Position numbers and translations under genes: made by a program | The notes under the pieces: generated by a model | What the model was told of the DNA's origin: nothing | The model's input: the letters and a program-made list of their open reading frames with translations, nothing else | The model's database searches: none | Shown here: positions 8,947 to 17,569 of the stretch, in pieces | How the letters are laid out: each line of letters opens with the position of its first letter | How positions within the stretch are numbered: the stretch's first letter is position 1 | DNA from: Bacteroidota bacterium | GTDB lineage: Bacteria > Bacteroidota > Bacteroidia > 2-12-FULL-35-15 | Assembly: GCA_005772895.1 (NCBI GenBank) | Contig: SXIH01000024.1 | Coordinates: 26,428 to 90,427, forward strand | DNA length: 64,000 nt | Direction of reading: 5' to 3'

Positions 8947-11430
8947 TTACTCCTGATAGTATACCCTCTTCACTCTTCTCGAAACATTCGTTAACACTTC
9001 ATAAGGTATTGTTCCAATATCTTTTGCTACATCAGCAATCGGATTTTGATCTCCAAAAATAATTACTTCATCATTTTCGTTGGCCTGAATATCGGTAATA
9101 TCGATCATACACATATCCATACAAACATTTCCAATAATGGGTGCCTCTTTTCCTTTTACAATCATTTTCCCCGCTCCGTTACTGAGTTTACGGCTTAGTC
9201 CATCAGCATAACCTATCGGAACGGTTGCTATTTGTATGTCGCGGTTGGCAACACCTTTTCTGCTGTATCCGATGGTTTCTTTTGCTGGAATATTTTTGAT
9301 TTGTGAGATGCTAGTTTTTAATGTGCTCACATTTTGTAATTGTGTTTGTTCAGTTTTGTTTGCACCAATTCCGTATAATCCAATCCCTAATCTCACCATT
9401 TCAAATTGTGCATCCGGGAAACGGGAAATTCCGGCTGAATTTAAAATGTGTTTTAAAATCGGATAAGAAAAATGTGTTTTTATTTTTTCACTCATCTTAT
9501 TCAACTTCTTAATTTGTTGCCAAGTAAAATCATCGTGTTCATGTTCATCACTTGCCGCTAAATGTGAGAAAATGGATTTTATTGTAAGATGTTTGTTGTT
9601 GCTGATGCGGACAATCAATTCGTTTACTTCCTCTTCATCAAAACCCAAACGGTGCATTCCTGTGTCTAGCTTAATATGAATTGGAATGGGTTGAACATTA
9701 TTTCTTTCGCTGCGTTTTAATGTTTCTTCAAACAGGCTCAAGACTCTGAAACTGTAAATTTCAGGTTCTAAGTTGTATTGAATCATAGCATCATAACTTT
9801 GCTCTTCGGGATTCATTACCATAATCGGCATAGTGATTCCTGCTTTGCGTAATTCAATTCCTTCATCTGCATAAGCAACTGCCAAATAATCCACACGGTG
9901 AAACTGAAGAATGTTGGCTATTTCAAAACTTCCGCTTCCATAAGAAAACGCTTTTACCATTGCCATTACTTTGGTATCGGCTCTTAATTTTGAACGGTAA
10001 TAATTTAAATTGTGAACAATTGCATTCAAGTTAATTTCTAAAACTGTTTCGTGAGCTTTCTGTTGAATGATTTTACTAATAGCTTCAAAACTGAATGCAC
10101 GAGCTCCTTTCAAGAGAATGGTTTCATCTCTGAAAAAAGAATTATTGAAAGTCTGTAAAAATTCGGTAGTTGATTTATAAAAGCTTTTTTCGCAATTGAA
10201 CTGATTGGCTTGTGATGAAATTCCTTCACCAATTCCGATTAAACGGGAAATTCCTTTTTTGTGAATCAGCTCCGCAACTTCTTTGTAAAGTGTCGCATCA
10301 TTCTGTCCGCTCTGCAAAATATCCGAAAGAATAAGTGTTTTCTTTGGATGTTGTTTTTGCTGATTTAAAAAATCCAAAGCAATAGCCAAAGAACCTAAAT
10401 CAGAATTGTAACTATCGTTGATAATTGAACAGTTGTTGATCCCTTCTTTGAGTTCGAGTCGCATCGCAACCGGACTCAGGAACTTCATTCTTTCAGCAAT
10501 AACAACGCTTTCGTAACCTAAATAAAGCAAAGTAGCCCAGCAATGAATGGCATTTTCAATACTTGCTTCATCCGTAAACGGAATAGTAATACGAATAAAA
10601 TCATTTTTATAAACGCCTTGTATTTCGGTGTCAACTTCCGTTTTAGTAATTCGTCCAACCAATAAATCAGCACGCAGTTTTTTCGACCAGGTGAAAAATT
10701 TCGCTTCTGCAAAGGATTTATTGTTTGTTATTTCATCGTGAATTGTCAGATAATCTTTGCAATAAATCAATACTTCGGAATTCAAAAACAGTTTTAATTT
10801 TTCACAAACTTTTTGTTTTTGGTTTTCGAAATTTTCATCGTGTGCTTGTCCTATATTAGTAATAACGCCAATGGTAGGCTGAATAATATTTTCAAGCAAG
10901 CGCATTTCTTTTGGCTTGGAAATACCGGCTTCAAAAATTGCCAAATCATGTTCTTCGGAAATTTGCCAAACAGAAAGCGGAACACCAACTTGTGAATTGA
11001 AACTTTTCGGACTGCGAACAATATTTTTGTCTTCACGCATCAGCTGATACAACCATTCTTTCACAATGGTTTTTCCGTTACTTCCTGTAATTCCAACAAC
11101 AGGAATTTTAAATTGTTGTCGGTGATAAGCACAAAGTTGTTGAAGTGCAAGCAGTGTATCATTAACTAAAATAAAACTTGCATCGTTGAAAGCAGAAAGA
11201 TTATTCGGCAGAGAAGAAACAACAAAATGACGAACACCTTTTTCGAAAAGTTCGATTAAGTAAGCATGTCCATCATGACGTTCACCTTTTATAGCAAAAA
11301 ACAAAGACGTTTCTGCGTTGGAAAGTTTACGGCTATCAATCAATAAATTTTTAATAGAAGCAGTAGAAGCATTATTCCCACTGATGTTTCCATTAACGAT
11401 TGAAGATATTGCGGAGATGGAGTAATTCAT
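8947..11430 (-). CDS. Bifunctional UDP-N-acetylmuramoyl-tripeptide--D-Ala-D-Ala ligase / alanine racemase
   Basis: MurF ATP site GITGSNGKTIVKEW and Alr PLP motif AMVKAFSYGSG; start set at MNYSISAIS because the upstream extension is repeat-derived. Confidence 0.93.
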   Translation of the reverse strand: MNYSISAISSIVNGNISGNNASTASIKNLLIDSRKLSNAETSLFFAIKGERHDGHAYLIELFEKGVRHFVVSSLPNNLSAFNDASFILVNDTLLALQQLCAYHRQQFKIPVVGITGSNGKTIVKEWLYQLMREDKNIVRSPKSFNSQVGVPLSVWQISEEHDLAIFEAGISKPKEMRLLENIIQPTIGVITNIGQAHDENFENQKQKVCEKLKLFLNSEVLIYCKDYLTIHDEITNNKSFAEAKFFTWSKKLRADLLVGRITKTEVDTEIQGVYKNDFIRITIPFTDEASIENAIHCWATLLYLGYESVVIAERMKFLSPVAMRLELKEGINNCSIINDSYNSDLGSLAIALDFLNQQKQHPKKTLILSDILQSGQNDATLYKEVAELIHKKGISRLIGIGEGISSQANQFNCEKSFYKSTTEFLQTFNNSFFRDETILLKGARAFSFEAISKIIQQKAHETVLEINLNAIVHNLNYYRSKLRADTKVMAMVKAFSYGSGSFEIANILQFHRVDYLAVAYADEGIELRKAGITMPIMVMNPEEQSYDAMIQYNLEPEIYSFRVLSLFEETLKRSERNNVQPIPIHIKLDTGMHRLGFDEEEVNELIVRISNNKHLTIKSIFSHLAASDEHEHDDFTWQQIKKLNKMSEKIKTHFSYPILKHILNSAGISRFPDAQFEMVRLGIGLYGIGANKTEQTQLQNVSTLKTSISQIKNIPAKETIGYSRKGVANRDIQIATVPIGYADGLSRKLSNGAGKMIVKGKEAPIIGNVCMDMCMIDITDIQANENDEVIIFGDQNPIADVAKDIGTIPYEVLTNVSRRVKRVYYQE

Positions 11431-11464
11431 ATTTTTTATCTGTTCAAATACAGATTCTTTATTT

Positions 11465-11509
11465 GTCACCCTGAGCATTCTGCGTAATAAGCAGACACTA
11501 TCGAAGGGT
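11465..11509. repeat. REP-like element variant
   Basis: gtcaccctgagc...ctgcgtaataagcag...ctatcgaaggg. Confidence 0.6.
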
Positions 11510-11513
11510 ATAT

Positions 11514-12089
11514 TTATTTTTTAGCTACTACAAAACAATCTCTGCAGAGAGGTTCATAATTATTGGTTTCACCTAATAACACAAGCGCTTCTTCGTCTGT
11601 TATACGGTGTGAATGATTTGCAATATTTCCACAGCGCATACAAATGGCATGAACTTTTGTAACGTGTTCAGCAATGGCAAGCAAAGCAGGAATTGGCCCG
11701 AATGGTTTTCCAAGGTAATCCATATCCAATCCGGCAACAATTACCCTTATTCCATTATCAGCAAGTTGGGTACACACATCCGGCAGTCCGGCATCAAAGA
11801 ATTGTGCTTCATCAATTCCAACAACTTCCACATCACTGGCCAATAGCAAAATATGAGAAGAGGCAGGAACAGGGGTAGAATGAATGGAATTTCCTTCGTG
11901 GGAAACCACTTTTACTGCATCGTAACGGGTATCAATTTCGGGTTTAAAAATCTCCACTTTTTGTTTTGCGTATTGTGCACGCTTCATTCTGCGGATAAGT
12001 TCCTCTGTCTTCCCCGAAAACATAGAGCCACAAATGACTTCAATGGAGCCTTTGCGTTTATTCGGATGGATAGTGTTTTCGAGGAACAT
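11514..12089 (-). CDS. tdk: Thymidine kinase
   Basis: [21 protein letters not shown], zinc cysteines CMRCG...CRDC. Confidence 0.95.
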   Translation of the reverse strand: MFLENTIHPNKRKGSIEVICGSMFSGKTEELIRRMKRAQYAKQKVEIFKPEIDTRYDAVKVVSHEGNSIHSTPVPASSHILLLASDVEVVGIDEAQFFDAGLPDVCTQLADNGIRVIVAGLDMDYLGKPFGPIPALLAIAEHVTKVHAICMRCGNIANHSHRITDEEALVLLGETNNYEPLCRDCFVVAKK

Positions 12090-12153
12090 CGGTTTTTTGT
12101 TAAAAAATCTTGTATGAAGATACGTAATATTAATGTATATTTATTCGGAAAAT

Positions 12154-12181
12154 GAGACCCCGGATTTAGGTCCGGGGCATC
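12154..12181. repeat. Short palindrome, terminator-like/dispersed
   Basis: CCCCGGA-TTTAGG-TCCGGGG. Confidence 0.6.
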
Positions 12182-12278
12182 TAAAACTACAGATTTTTTT
12201 ACAAAAAAATCCTTGTTTTAGTATGCAACAAATTTAGTCAAAAAAGCGTTTTGTTTTTTAACCAAGTAAAATAATGTC

Positions 12279-12908
12279 ATGGATAAGTCCAACATCAGAA
12301 AAGAGATAGCCGCTTTGATTAACAGTATTAAGGAGCATTCCGACAATATTGGCGACAACAAGCATATTCCACAGTTGGAGCTGGAATTGATTTTGCATAA
12401 AATTGAAAAATTATACCAAAAATCCATCGTTTTTAACCATTTGAATTCTATGAATGGGGAAAGCGAAAATCAGGCTGTAGATTATAAACAGGTTGAGATT
12501 CCCAAAGTTGAGGTAAAGCAAGAGACAGTAAAACCTGTTATTTCCGAAAAAACAATTGATTTATTTGGAACCGAAATTCCGCCAGCAACAGAAAAACCAA
12601 AACAAGAAAAGAAAGTTGAGAAGCCTACCGACAAAACAGAAAAAGTTGTTGTAACAAACAAAATTCAAAAACCGGCTATTCAGGATATTTCAAAAGCGAT
12701 TGGCTTGAATGATAAATTTCAATTCGCCAATGAATTATTTGAAGGCAGTATGCAGGAATACAGTATAGCAATCCAGCAATTAAACGGAGCTGAGAGTTTA
12801 GAATCGGCAATGGATTATTTTAGCAACTTGCAACAATTGTATGAATGGGATATGGAGAAAGAAAGTGTGAAAAGATTGTTGGATTTGGTTGACAGAAGAT
12901 ACGGTTAA
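12279..12908 (+). CDS. Hypothetical protein, K/E/P-rich linker
   Basis: Good coding ORF, ATG start, ends LYEWDMEKESVKRLLDLVDRRYG. Confidence 0.75.
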   Translation: MDKSNIRKEIAALINSIKEHSDNIGDNKHIPQLELELILHKIEKLYQKSIVFNHLNSMNGESENQAVDYKQVEIPKVEVKQETVKPVISEKTIDLFGTEIPPATEKPKQEKKVEKPTDKTEKVVVTNKIQKPAIQDISKAIGLNDKFQFANELFEGSMQEYSIAIQQLNGAESLESAMDYFSNLQQLYEWDMEKESVKRLLDLVDRRYG

Positions 12909-12968
12909 AGAAATTATAAATTGTGAATTATAAATTATGAATTTTTGAGATTTCTATAATTGTTTAAT

Positions 12969-14297
12969 ATGTCGCTTTTTCGAAAATCATTACTTCCTTT
13001 ATTACTCTATTACTTTATCACCTTATCACTTTTTTCTCAGGAAATAAAAACAGGAGAAGTTTATGCTTACGCCCGTAAGATTGTTGATACAATGGCTTCT
13101 CAAAGCATGCACGGGAGAGGTTATGTGAATGGTGGAGACAGCATCGCAGCAAATTATCTCAAAAATGAATTTTCAAGAATAGGATTGAAATCTTTTGGTA
13201 ATGATTATTATCAGAGGATGAGTTTTCCGATTAATACATTTCCTGATAAGATAGAATTTGAAATTCGAAGTAGAGTAGCTCAATTTGAACACAATTGCAT
13301 TCCGGGAAAAATTTTTCTGATTGATGCATCTTGCAAAGGTGTATCCTCTGAATTCCGCATTAGATTTTTCGACTCTACAATGTGTTCTTCCAAAGCCCAG
13401 AAAAAATTTCTCAAAAAATTAAAGCCGGAGGATTTCATCTTGGTGGATGATCTTGATGTAAAAGACAAAACAAAAAAAGACGTCTTGAATAAAATCAAGA
13501 ATAACTCGATGAAGGCAAGCGGAATCATTGAACCAGTCACAAAATTGACTTGGCACCAGTCTCAGGTAGTTTCTGACTATTGCAAAATACAAATATTGGC
13601 AGATAGTACTTTCTTATACGATGAACGTTGGTTTGACAATGGAAGAATTCTTGTAGAAAACAAATTTATCACCAATCATAAATCCCAAAACGTCATTGGT
13701 TACATTCCTGGTTCCGTTTATCCTGATTCATTTATTGTTTACTCAGCACATTACGATCATTTAGGACATATGGGAAAAGATGTTTATTTCCCTGGGGCAA
13801 ACGACAATGCCAGTGGTTGCGCGATGTTGCTGAATCTTGCAAATTATTATTCAAAGCCCGAGAACATACCAAAATATTCTATTGCCTTCATGGCTTTTTG
13901 CGGAGAGGAAGTTGGTTTGTTGGGTTCAAAATATTATACCGAAAATCCATACTTCCCATTGAAGAATATAAAATTTGTTTTCAATATGGACATTATGGGA
14001 ACAGGAGAAGAAGGCATAACAGTAGTGAATGGAACAATTTTCCAAAAAGAATTTGATAAATTAAAAGAAATCAATACTCAAAATAACTTTATCAAAGACG
14101 TTAAAATAAGAGGCAAAGCAGCCAACAGCGACCATTACTTTTTTTCTGAAAAAGGAGTAAAAGCTTTTTTCATATATTCGATGGGTGGAATAAAAGCCTA
14201 TCATGATATTTATGATAGACCAGAAACATTACCTTTGAATGAATTTGAGAACATGTTTAAATTGATTACGAAGTTTGGCGAGAGTTTACAAAATTAA
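12969..14297 (+). CDS. M28 family metallopeptidase, exported
   Basis: YSAHYDHLGHMGKDVYFPGANDNASGCAMLL, FCGEEVGLLGSKYY; signal peptide from ATG 12969. Confidence 0.9.
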   Translation: MSLFRKSLLPLLLYYFITLSLFSQEIKTGEVYAYARKIVDTMASQSMHGRGYVNGGDSIAANYLKNEFSRIGLKSFGNDYYQRMSFPINTFPDKIEFEIRSRVAQFEHNCIPGKIFLIDASCKGVSSEFRIRFFDSTMCSSKAQKKFLKKLKPEDFILVDDLDVKDKTKKDVLNKIKNNSMKASGIIEPVTKLTWHQSQVVSDYCKIQILADSTFLYDERWFDNGRILVENKFITNHKSQNVIGYIPGSVYPDSFIVYSAHYDHLGHMGKDVYFPGANDNASGCAMLLNLANYYSKPENIPKYSIAFMAFCGEEVGLLGSKYYTENPYFPLKNIKFVFNMDIMGTGEEGITVVNGTIFQKEFDKLKEINTQNNFIKDVKIRGKAANSDHYFFSEKGVKAFFIYSMGGIKAYHDIYDRPETLPLNEFENMFKLITKFGESLQN

Positions 14298-14307
14298 GAT
14301 GGAATAG

Positions 14308-14461
14308 GAACACGGATTTTTTATGATTTTTATGTTTTAAGATTATGATATATTATTGGGATTTATTTATGATGTAATTTATGTCAAATCATATTATATC
14401 ATAATCGCCTAAGGCGATAAAAATCTTTTTTATCATAAAAATCATAAAATATCTGCGTTCC
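14308..14461. repeat. MITE-like palindromic intergenic element (~154 bp)
   Basis: Termini GGAACACGGATTTTTTATGATTTTTATG and CATAAAAATCATAAAATATCTGCGTTCC are imperfect inverted repeats; internal hairpin ATCGCC-TAA-GGCGAT. Confidence 0.75.
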
Positions 14462-14484
14462 AATAAAACATAGTAAAGCACGAA

Positions 14485-15189
14485 ATGAAACTATACATCG
14501 TCCCAACCCCAATCGGAAACCTCGAAGACATTACTCTTCGGGCTATACGTATTTTGAAGGAAGTGGATTTGATTTTGGCTGAGGATACTCGCAAGTCGGG
14601 AATATTATTGAAGCATTTGAACATTGACAAGAAGATGTTTGCTCATCACATGCACAATGAACATAAAACAGTGGAGATGATTTCGGAGCGGATTGCTAAT
14701 GGGGAAAAAATTGCGCTTATTACAGATGCCGGAACTCCCGGAATTTCCGACCCGGGATTTTTGTTGATCCGTGAATGTATTGAAAAAGGAATTGAAGTGG
14801 AATGTTTGCCAGGCGCAACTGCATTTGTACCTGCATTGGTGAATTCTGGTTTACCCACCGATACTTTTTGTTTCGAAGGGTTTTTGCCACAGAAAAAAGG
14901 ACGCCAGACAAAAATAAAAGCATTGGTAGATGAATCTCGCACAATGGTTTTTTATGAATCACCACACCGTTTAGTAAAAGCATTGGAACAATTTATTGAA
15001 TTTTTTGGTGCTGATAGAAATGCTTCTGTGTCGCGTGAATTATCGAAAATGTTTGAAGAAAATAAGCGGGGAACGTTAAAAGAGATTGCAGATTATTTCA
15101 AATCAAAAACTGTAAAGGGTGAAATTGTGATTGTAGTAGAAGGTAGGAAAGGGAAAGATAAAAAAAGCAAACACGATGAAGAAGAATAA
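14485..15189 (+). CDS. rsmI: 16S rRNA (cytidine(1402)-2'-O)-methyltransferase
   Basis: LYIVPTPIGNLEDITLRAIRIL, AEDTRKSG, TDAGTPGISDPGF. Confidence 0.96.
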   Translation: MKLYIVPTPIGNLEDITLRAIRILKEVDLILAEDTRKSGILLKHLNIDKKMFAHHMHNEHKTVEMISERIANGEKIALITDAGTPGISDPGFLLIRECIEKGIEVECLPGATAFVPALVNSGLPTDTFCFEGFLPQKKGRQTKIKALVDESRTMVFYESPHRLVKALEQFIEFFGADRNASVSRELSKMFEENKRGTLKEIADYFKSKTVKGEIVIVVEGRKGKDKKSKHDEEE

Positions 15190-15203
15190 AACACATTGTT
15201 AGC

Positions 15204-16262
15204 ATGGTAGACAAAACAAATAAAACAGGCGCACCTCCAGGAACTTTGGTATACTTCGGTGATAAACAAACCGACAGAGTAAAAATTTCTTTGATTGAAT
15301 TCAATGAAACAGAATTTATTGAAAAGGAATTTTATGATTTATCAGAATGTCTTGATCATGTTGATCCAAAAATGGTACGGTGGATAAATGTAGATGGAAT
15401 ACACAATGTAGAATTTATTGAAGCTGTTGGAAAACGATTTAATATTCACCCGCTTACTTTAGAAGATATTGTAAACACGAATCAGCGAGCAAAGTTTGAA
15501 GATTACGACAACTATGTTGTTGCTATTATGAAAATGCTTTATTATGATAGTGAATTACAATCGGAGCAATTAACCGTGGTGTTGTTTGATGGAATGGTTA
15601 TTTCTTTTCAGGAAACACATGGAGGTGATGCATTTGATTTGATCAGAAACAGAATCCGTTTAGGAAAAGGCAGAATCAGAAGAATGGGCGCTGATTATTT
15701 AGCCTATGCTTTAATTGATGCTGTGGTAGATTGTTATTTTGGAATCTTGGAAAAAATAGGAGACAGGATAGAAATTTTAGAAGAAGATTTAGTGGATGAG
15801 CCGACTAAAGAAACGATGCGGCAATTGCACAATATGAAACGTGAAATGATTTTTTTACGAAAATCGGTTTGGCCAATGCGGGAGTTGATTAACAACATGG
15901 AGAGAAGTGAAACCGATTTAATAAAACCTACTACAGATATTTATTTGCGCGATGTTCACGATCATACAATAAGAGTAATTGATACTGTTGAAACATATCG
16001 CGATTTACTTTCGGGGATGATGGATATTTATTTGTCGAGCGTAAGCAACAAAATGAACGAAGTAATGAAAGTGTTAACCATCATTACTACTATTTTTGTT
16101 CCTGTTACATTTGTAGCAGGAGTGTATGGAATGAATTTTGAAGTAATGCCGGAGATTCATAGTAAATGGGGTCATGAGTGGGGATATACACTTGCATGGG
16201 TTATTATGTTAGTGATGATGATCTCAATGATTGTTTATTTCAGAAAAAAGAAATGGTTATAG
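15204..16262 (+). CDS. corA: Magnesium/cobalt transporter CorA
   Basis: C-terminal YGMNFEVMPE motif and two TM helices. Confidence 0.95.
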   Translation: MVDKTNKTGAPPGTLVYFGDKQTDRVKISLIEFNETEFIEKEFYDLSECLDHVDPKMVRWINVDGIHNVEFIEAVGKRFNIHPLTLEDIVNTNQRAKFEDYDNYVVAIMKMLYYDSELQSEQLTVVLFDGMVISFQETHGGDAFDLIRNRIRLGKGRIRRMGADYLAYALIDAVVDCYFGILEKIGDRIEILEEDLVDEPTKETMRQLHNMKREMIFLRKSVWPMRELINNMERSETDLIKPTTDIYLRDVHDHTIRVIDTVETYRDLLSGMMDIYLSSVSNKMNEVMKVLTIITTIFVPVTFVAGVYGMNFEVMPEIHSKWGHEWGYTLAWVIMLVMMISMIVYFRKKKWL

Positions 16263-16285
16263 CCCTAAAACATGCGCGCTTCTCG

Positions 16286-16356
16286 CCCTTCGACTCCGCT
16301 CAGGGTGACAAGCTAAAATGGCTGCGCGTAATGCCATTTCGAGCGGAGTCGAGAAG
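16286..16356. repeat. REP-like inverted pair
   Basis: cccttcgactccgctcagggtgac ... catttcgagcggagtcgagaag. Confidence 0.8.
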
Positions 16357-16393
16357 ATTTTAAATCAAAAGCTAATTAGGAAATATTAATCAC

Positions 16394-17152
16394 ATGAAAA
16401 AAATTCTATTATTTATTTCAATTTTCTGTTTTACTTATTCTGTAAATGCAAATCCATTTGTTGTAAGCGATACCAACAAAACAAACAATGCAGGAAAAAA
16501 AGTTGGCTTGTGGAAAGAGAAAGCGGGTCAGAACGAATGTTATGGAAATTATGAGGATGGGAAAAAAGAAGGACAATGGGTTTGTTACCACGCAAATGGA
16601 ATGGTCAGCAATTTAGGAAATTATAAAAACGGAATGCTGAATGGAGTTTATATTCAAATTGATAAGTCGGGTTCCTGTTATTCAAAAGAGTCTTACAAAA
16701 ACGACACACTCGATGGGAAGAGCACAACTTTTTTTCTTAATGCTAAACCAATGGCTGAAATTGATTATAAAATGGGAATAATAGACGGAGTAAAAAAAGC
16801 ATATTATTCCGATGGAAAAATTCAGGAAGAAGGATTTTATAAAAAAAATGTAAGAGATGGGGTTGCTAAATGGTTTTATCCAGAAGGGCAAGTGAGTATT
16901 CAATATAATTATGTGAATGGTTCATTGGAAGGAGCTCAAAAAGCATTTTACAAAAACGGTAACGTAAACTCTGAAGTAAAATTTATTAATAACTTGGAAG
17001 AAGGAGAATACAAAGAATATTTTGAAAACGGGAAATTAAAAATTACAGGAAAATATATCCATGGAAAAAAAGAAGGTGATTGGAAAGAGATGGATGAAAA
17101 CGGGAAAGTAATTAAGACAGAAAAGTATAAGAACGGGGACTTGAAGAAGTAA
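16394..17152 (+). CDS. MORN-like/YwqK-type repeat protein, exported
   Basis: Signal peptide; repeated YxNGxxxGxxxxYYxxGxxxxE units. Confidence 0.85.
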   Translation: MKKILLFISIFCFTYSVNANPFVVSDTNKTNNAGKKVGLWKEKAGQNECYGNYEDGKKEGQWVCYHANGMVSNLGNYKNGMLNGVYIQIDKSGSCYSKESYKNDTLDGKSTTFFLNAKPMAEIDYKMGIIDGVKKAYYSDGKIQEEGFYKKNVRDGVAKWFYPEGQVSIQYNYVNGSLEGAQKAFYKNGNVNSEVKFINNLEEGEYKEYFENGKLKITGKYIHGKKEGDWKEMDENGKVIKTEKYKNGDLKK

Positions 17153-17156
17153 GGAG

Positions 17157-17196
17157 GTGACTAAGTAACTAGGTGATTAAGTGATTAGGTGGGTGA
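17157..17196. repeat. Degenerate 8-bp tandem repeat, 5 units
   Basis: GTGACTAA GTAACTAG GTGATTAA GTGATTAG GTGGGTGA. Confidence 0.75.
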
Positions 17197-17229
17197 TGAC
17201 TAGTAATGTTAATTAATCTTAATTAGAAC

Positions 17230-17291
17230 GTCATTGCGAGCCTGCCTGCGGTAGGTAGGTCCCGCTTTTAGCGGGATGTGGCAATCTCTCA
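17230..17291. repeat. Dispersed palindromic repeat
   Basis: gtcattgcgagcctgcctgcggtaggtaggtcccgcttttagcgggatgtggcaatctc; internal CCTGCC/GGTAGG-type and CCCGC-TTTTA-GCGGG stems. Confidence 0.7.
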
Positions 17292-17341
17292 AGATGGGGA
17301 GAATAAGTTTTATAAGAAGGGAACATAGAAATAGAGCATTA

Positions 17342-17512
17342 TTATGAATGCATCGGGCAACGTTTACAACGCTTTTCCTTTTTATAATTTTTACAACATT
17401 TTTTCTTCAACTTTTTACACTCCATCGTTTCCGGATAGAAAGACCATAGATTGCAAGCCATTTCTTCCGTTATGGCTTTTTGAATAAAATAGGTATTTGG
17501 TTCAGTATTCAT
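17342..17512 (-). CDS. Small Cys- and Lys-rich protein, 56 aa (below the ORF-track cutoff)
   Basis: My translation: MNTEPNTYFIQKAITEEMACNLWSFYPETMECKKLKKKCCKNYKKEKRCKRCPMHS*. Confidence 0.6.
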   Translation of the reverse strand: MNTEPNTYFIQKAITEEMACNLWSFYPETMECKKLKKKCCKNYKKEKRCKRCPMHS

Positions 17513-17569
17513 TTACCCTACAAAATTGGGCAAATTCAAGGGTCAATTCAATACCTATAATGTGGTATT

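Noticed and set aside
8947-11430. Possible novel gene fusion of MurF and alanine racemase
   Set aside because: This bifunctional arrangement is well known in Bacteroidota; not novel.
11853-12155. 100-aa ORF antisense to tdk
   Set aside because: Opposite strand of a clear thymidine kinase gene; no recognisable motif.
14646-14983. Two antisense ORFs inside rsmI
   Set aside because: Overlap conserved rsmI motifs; frames appear open by chance.
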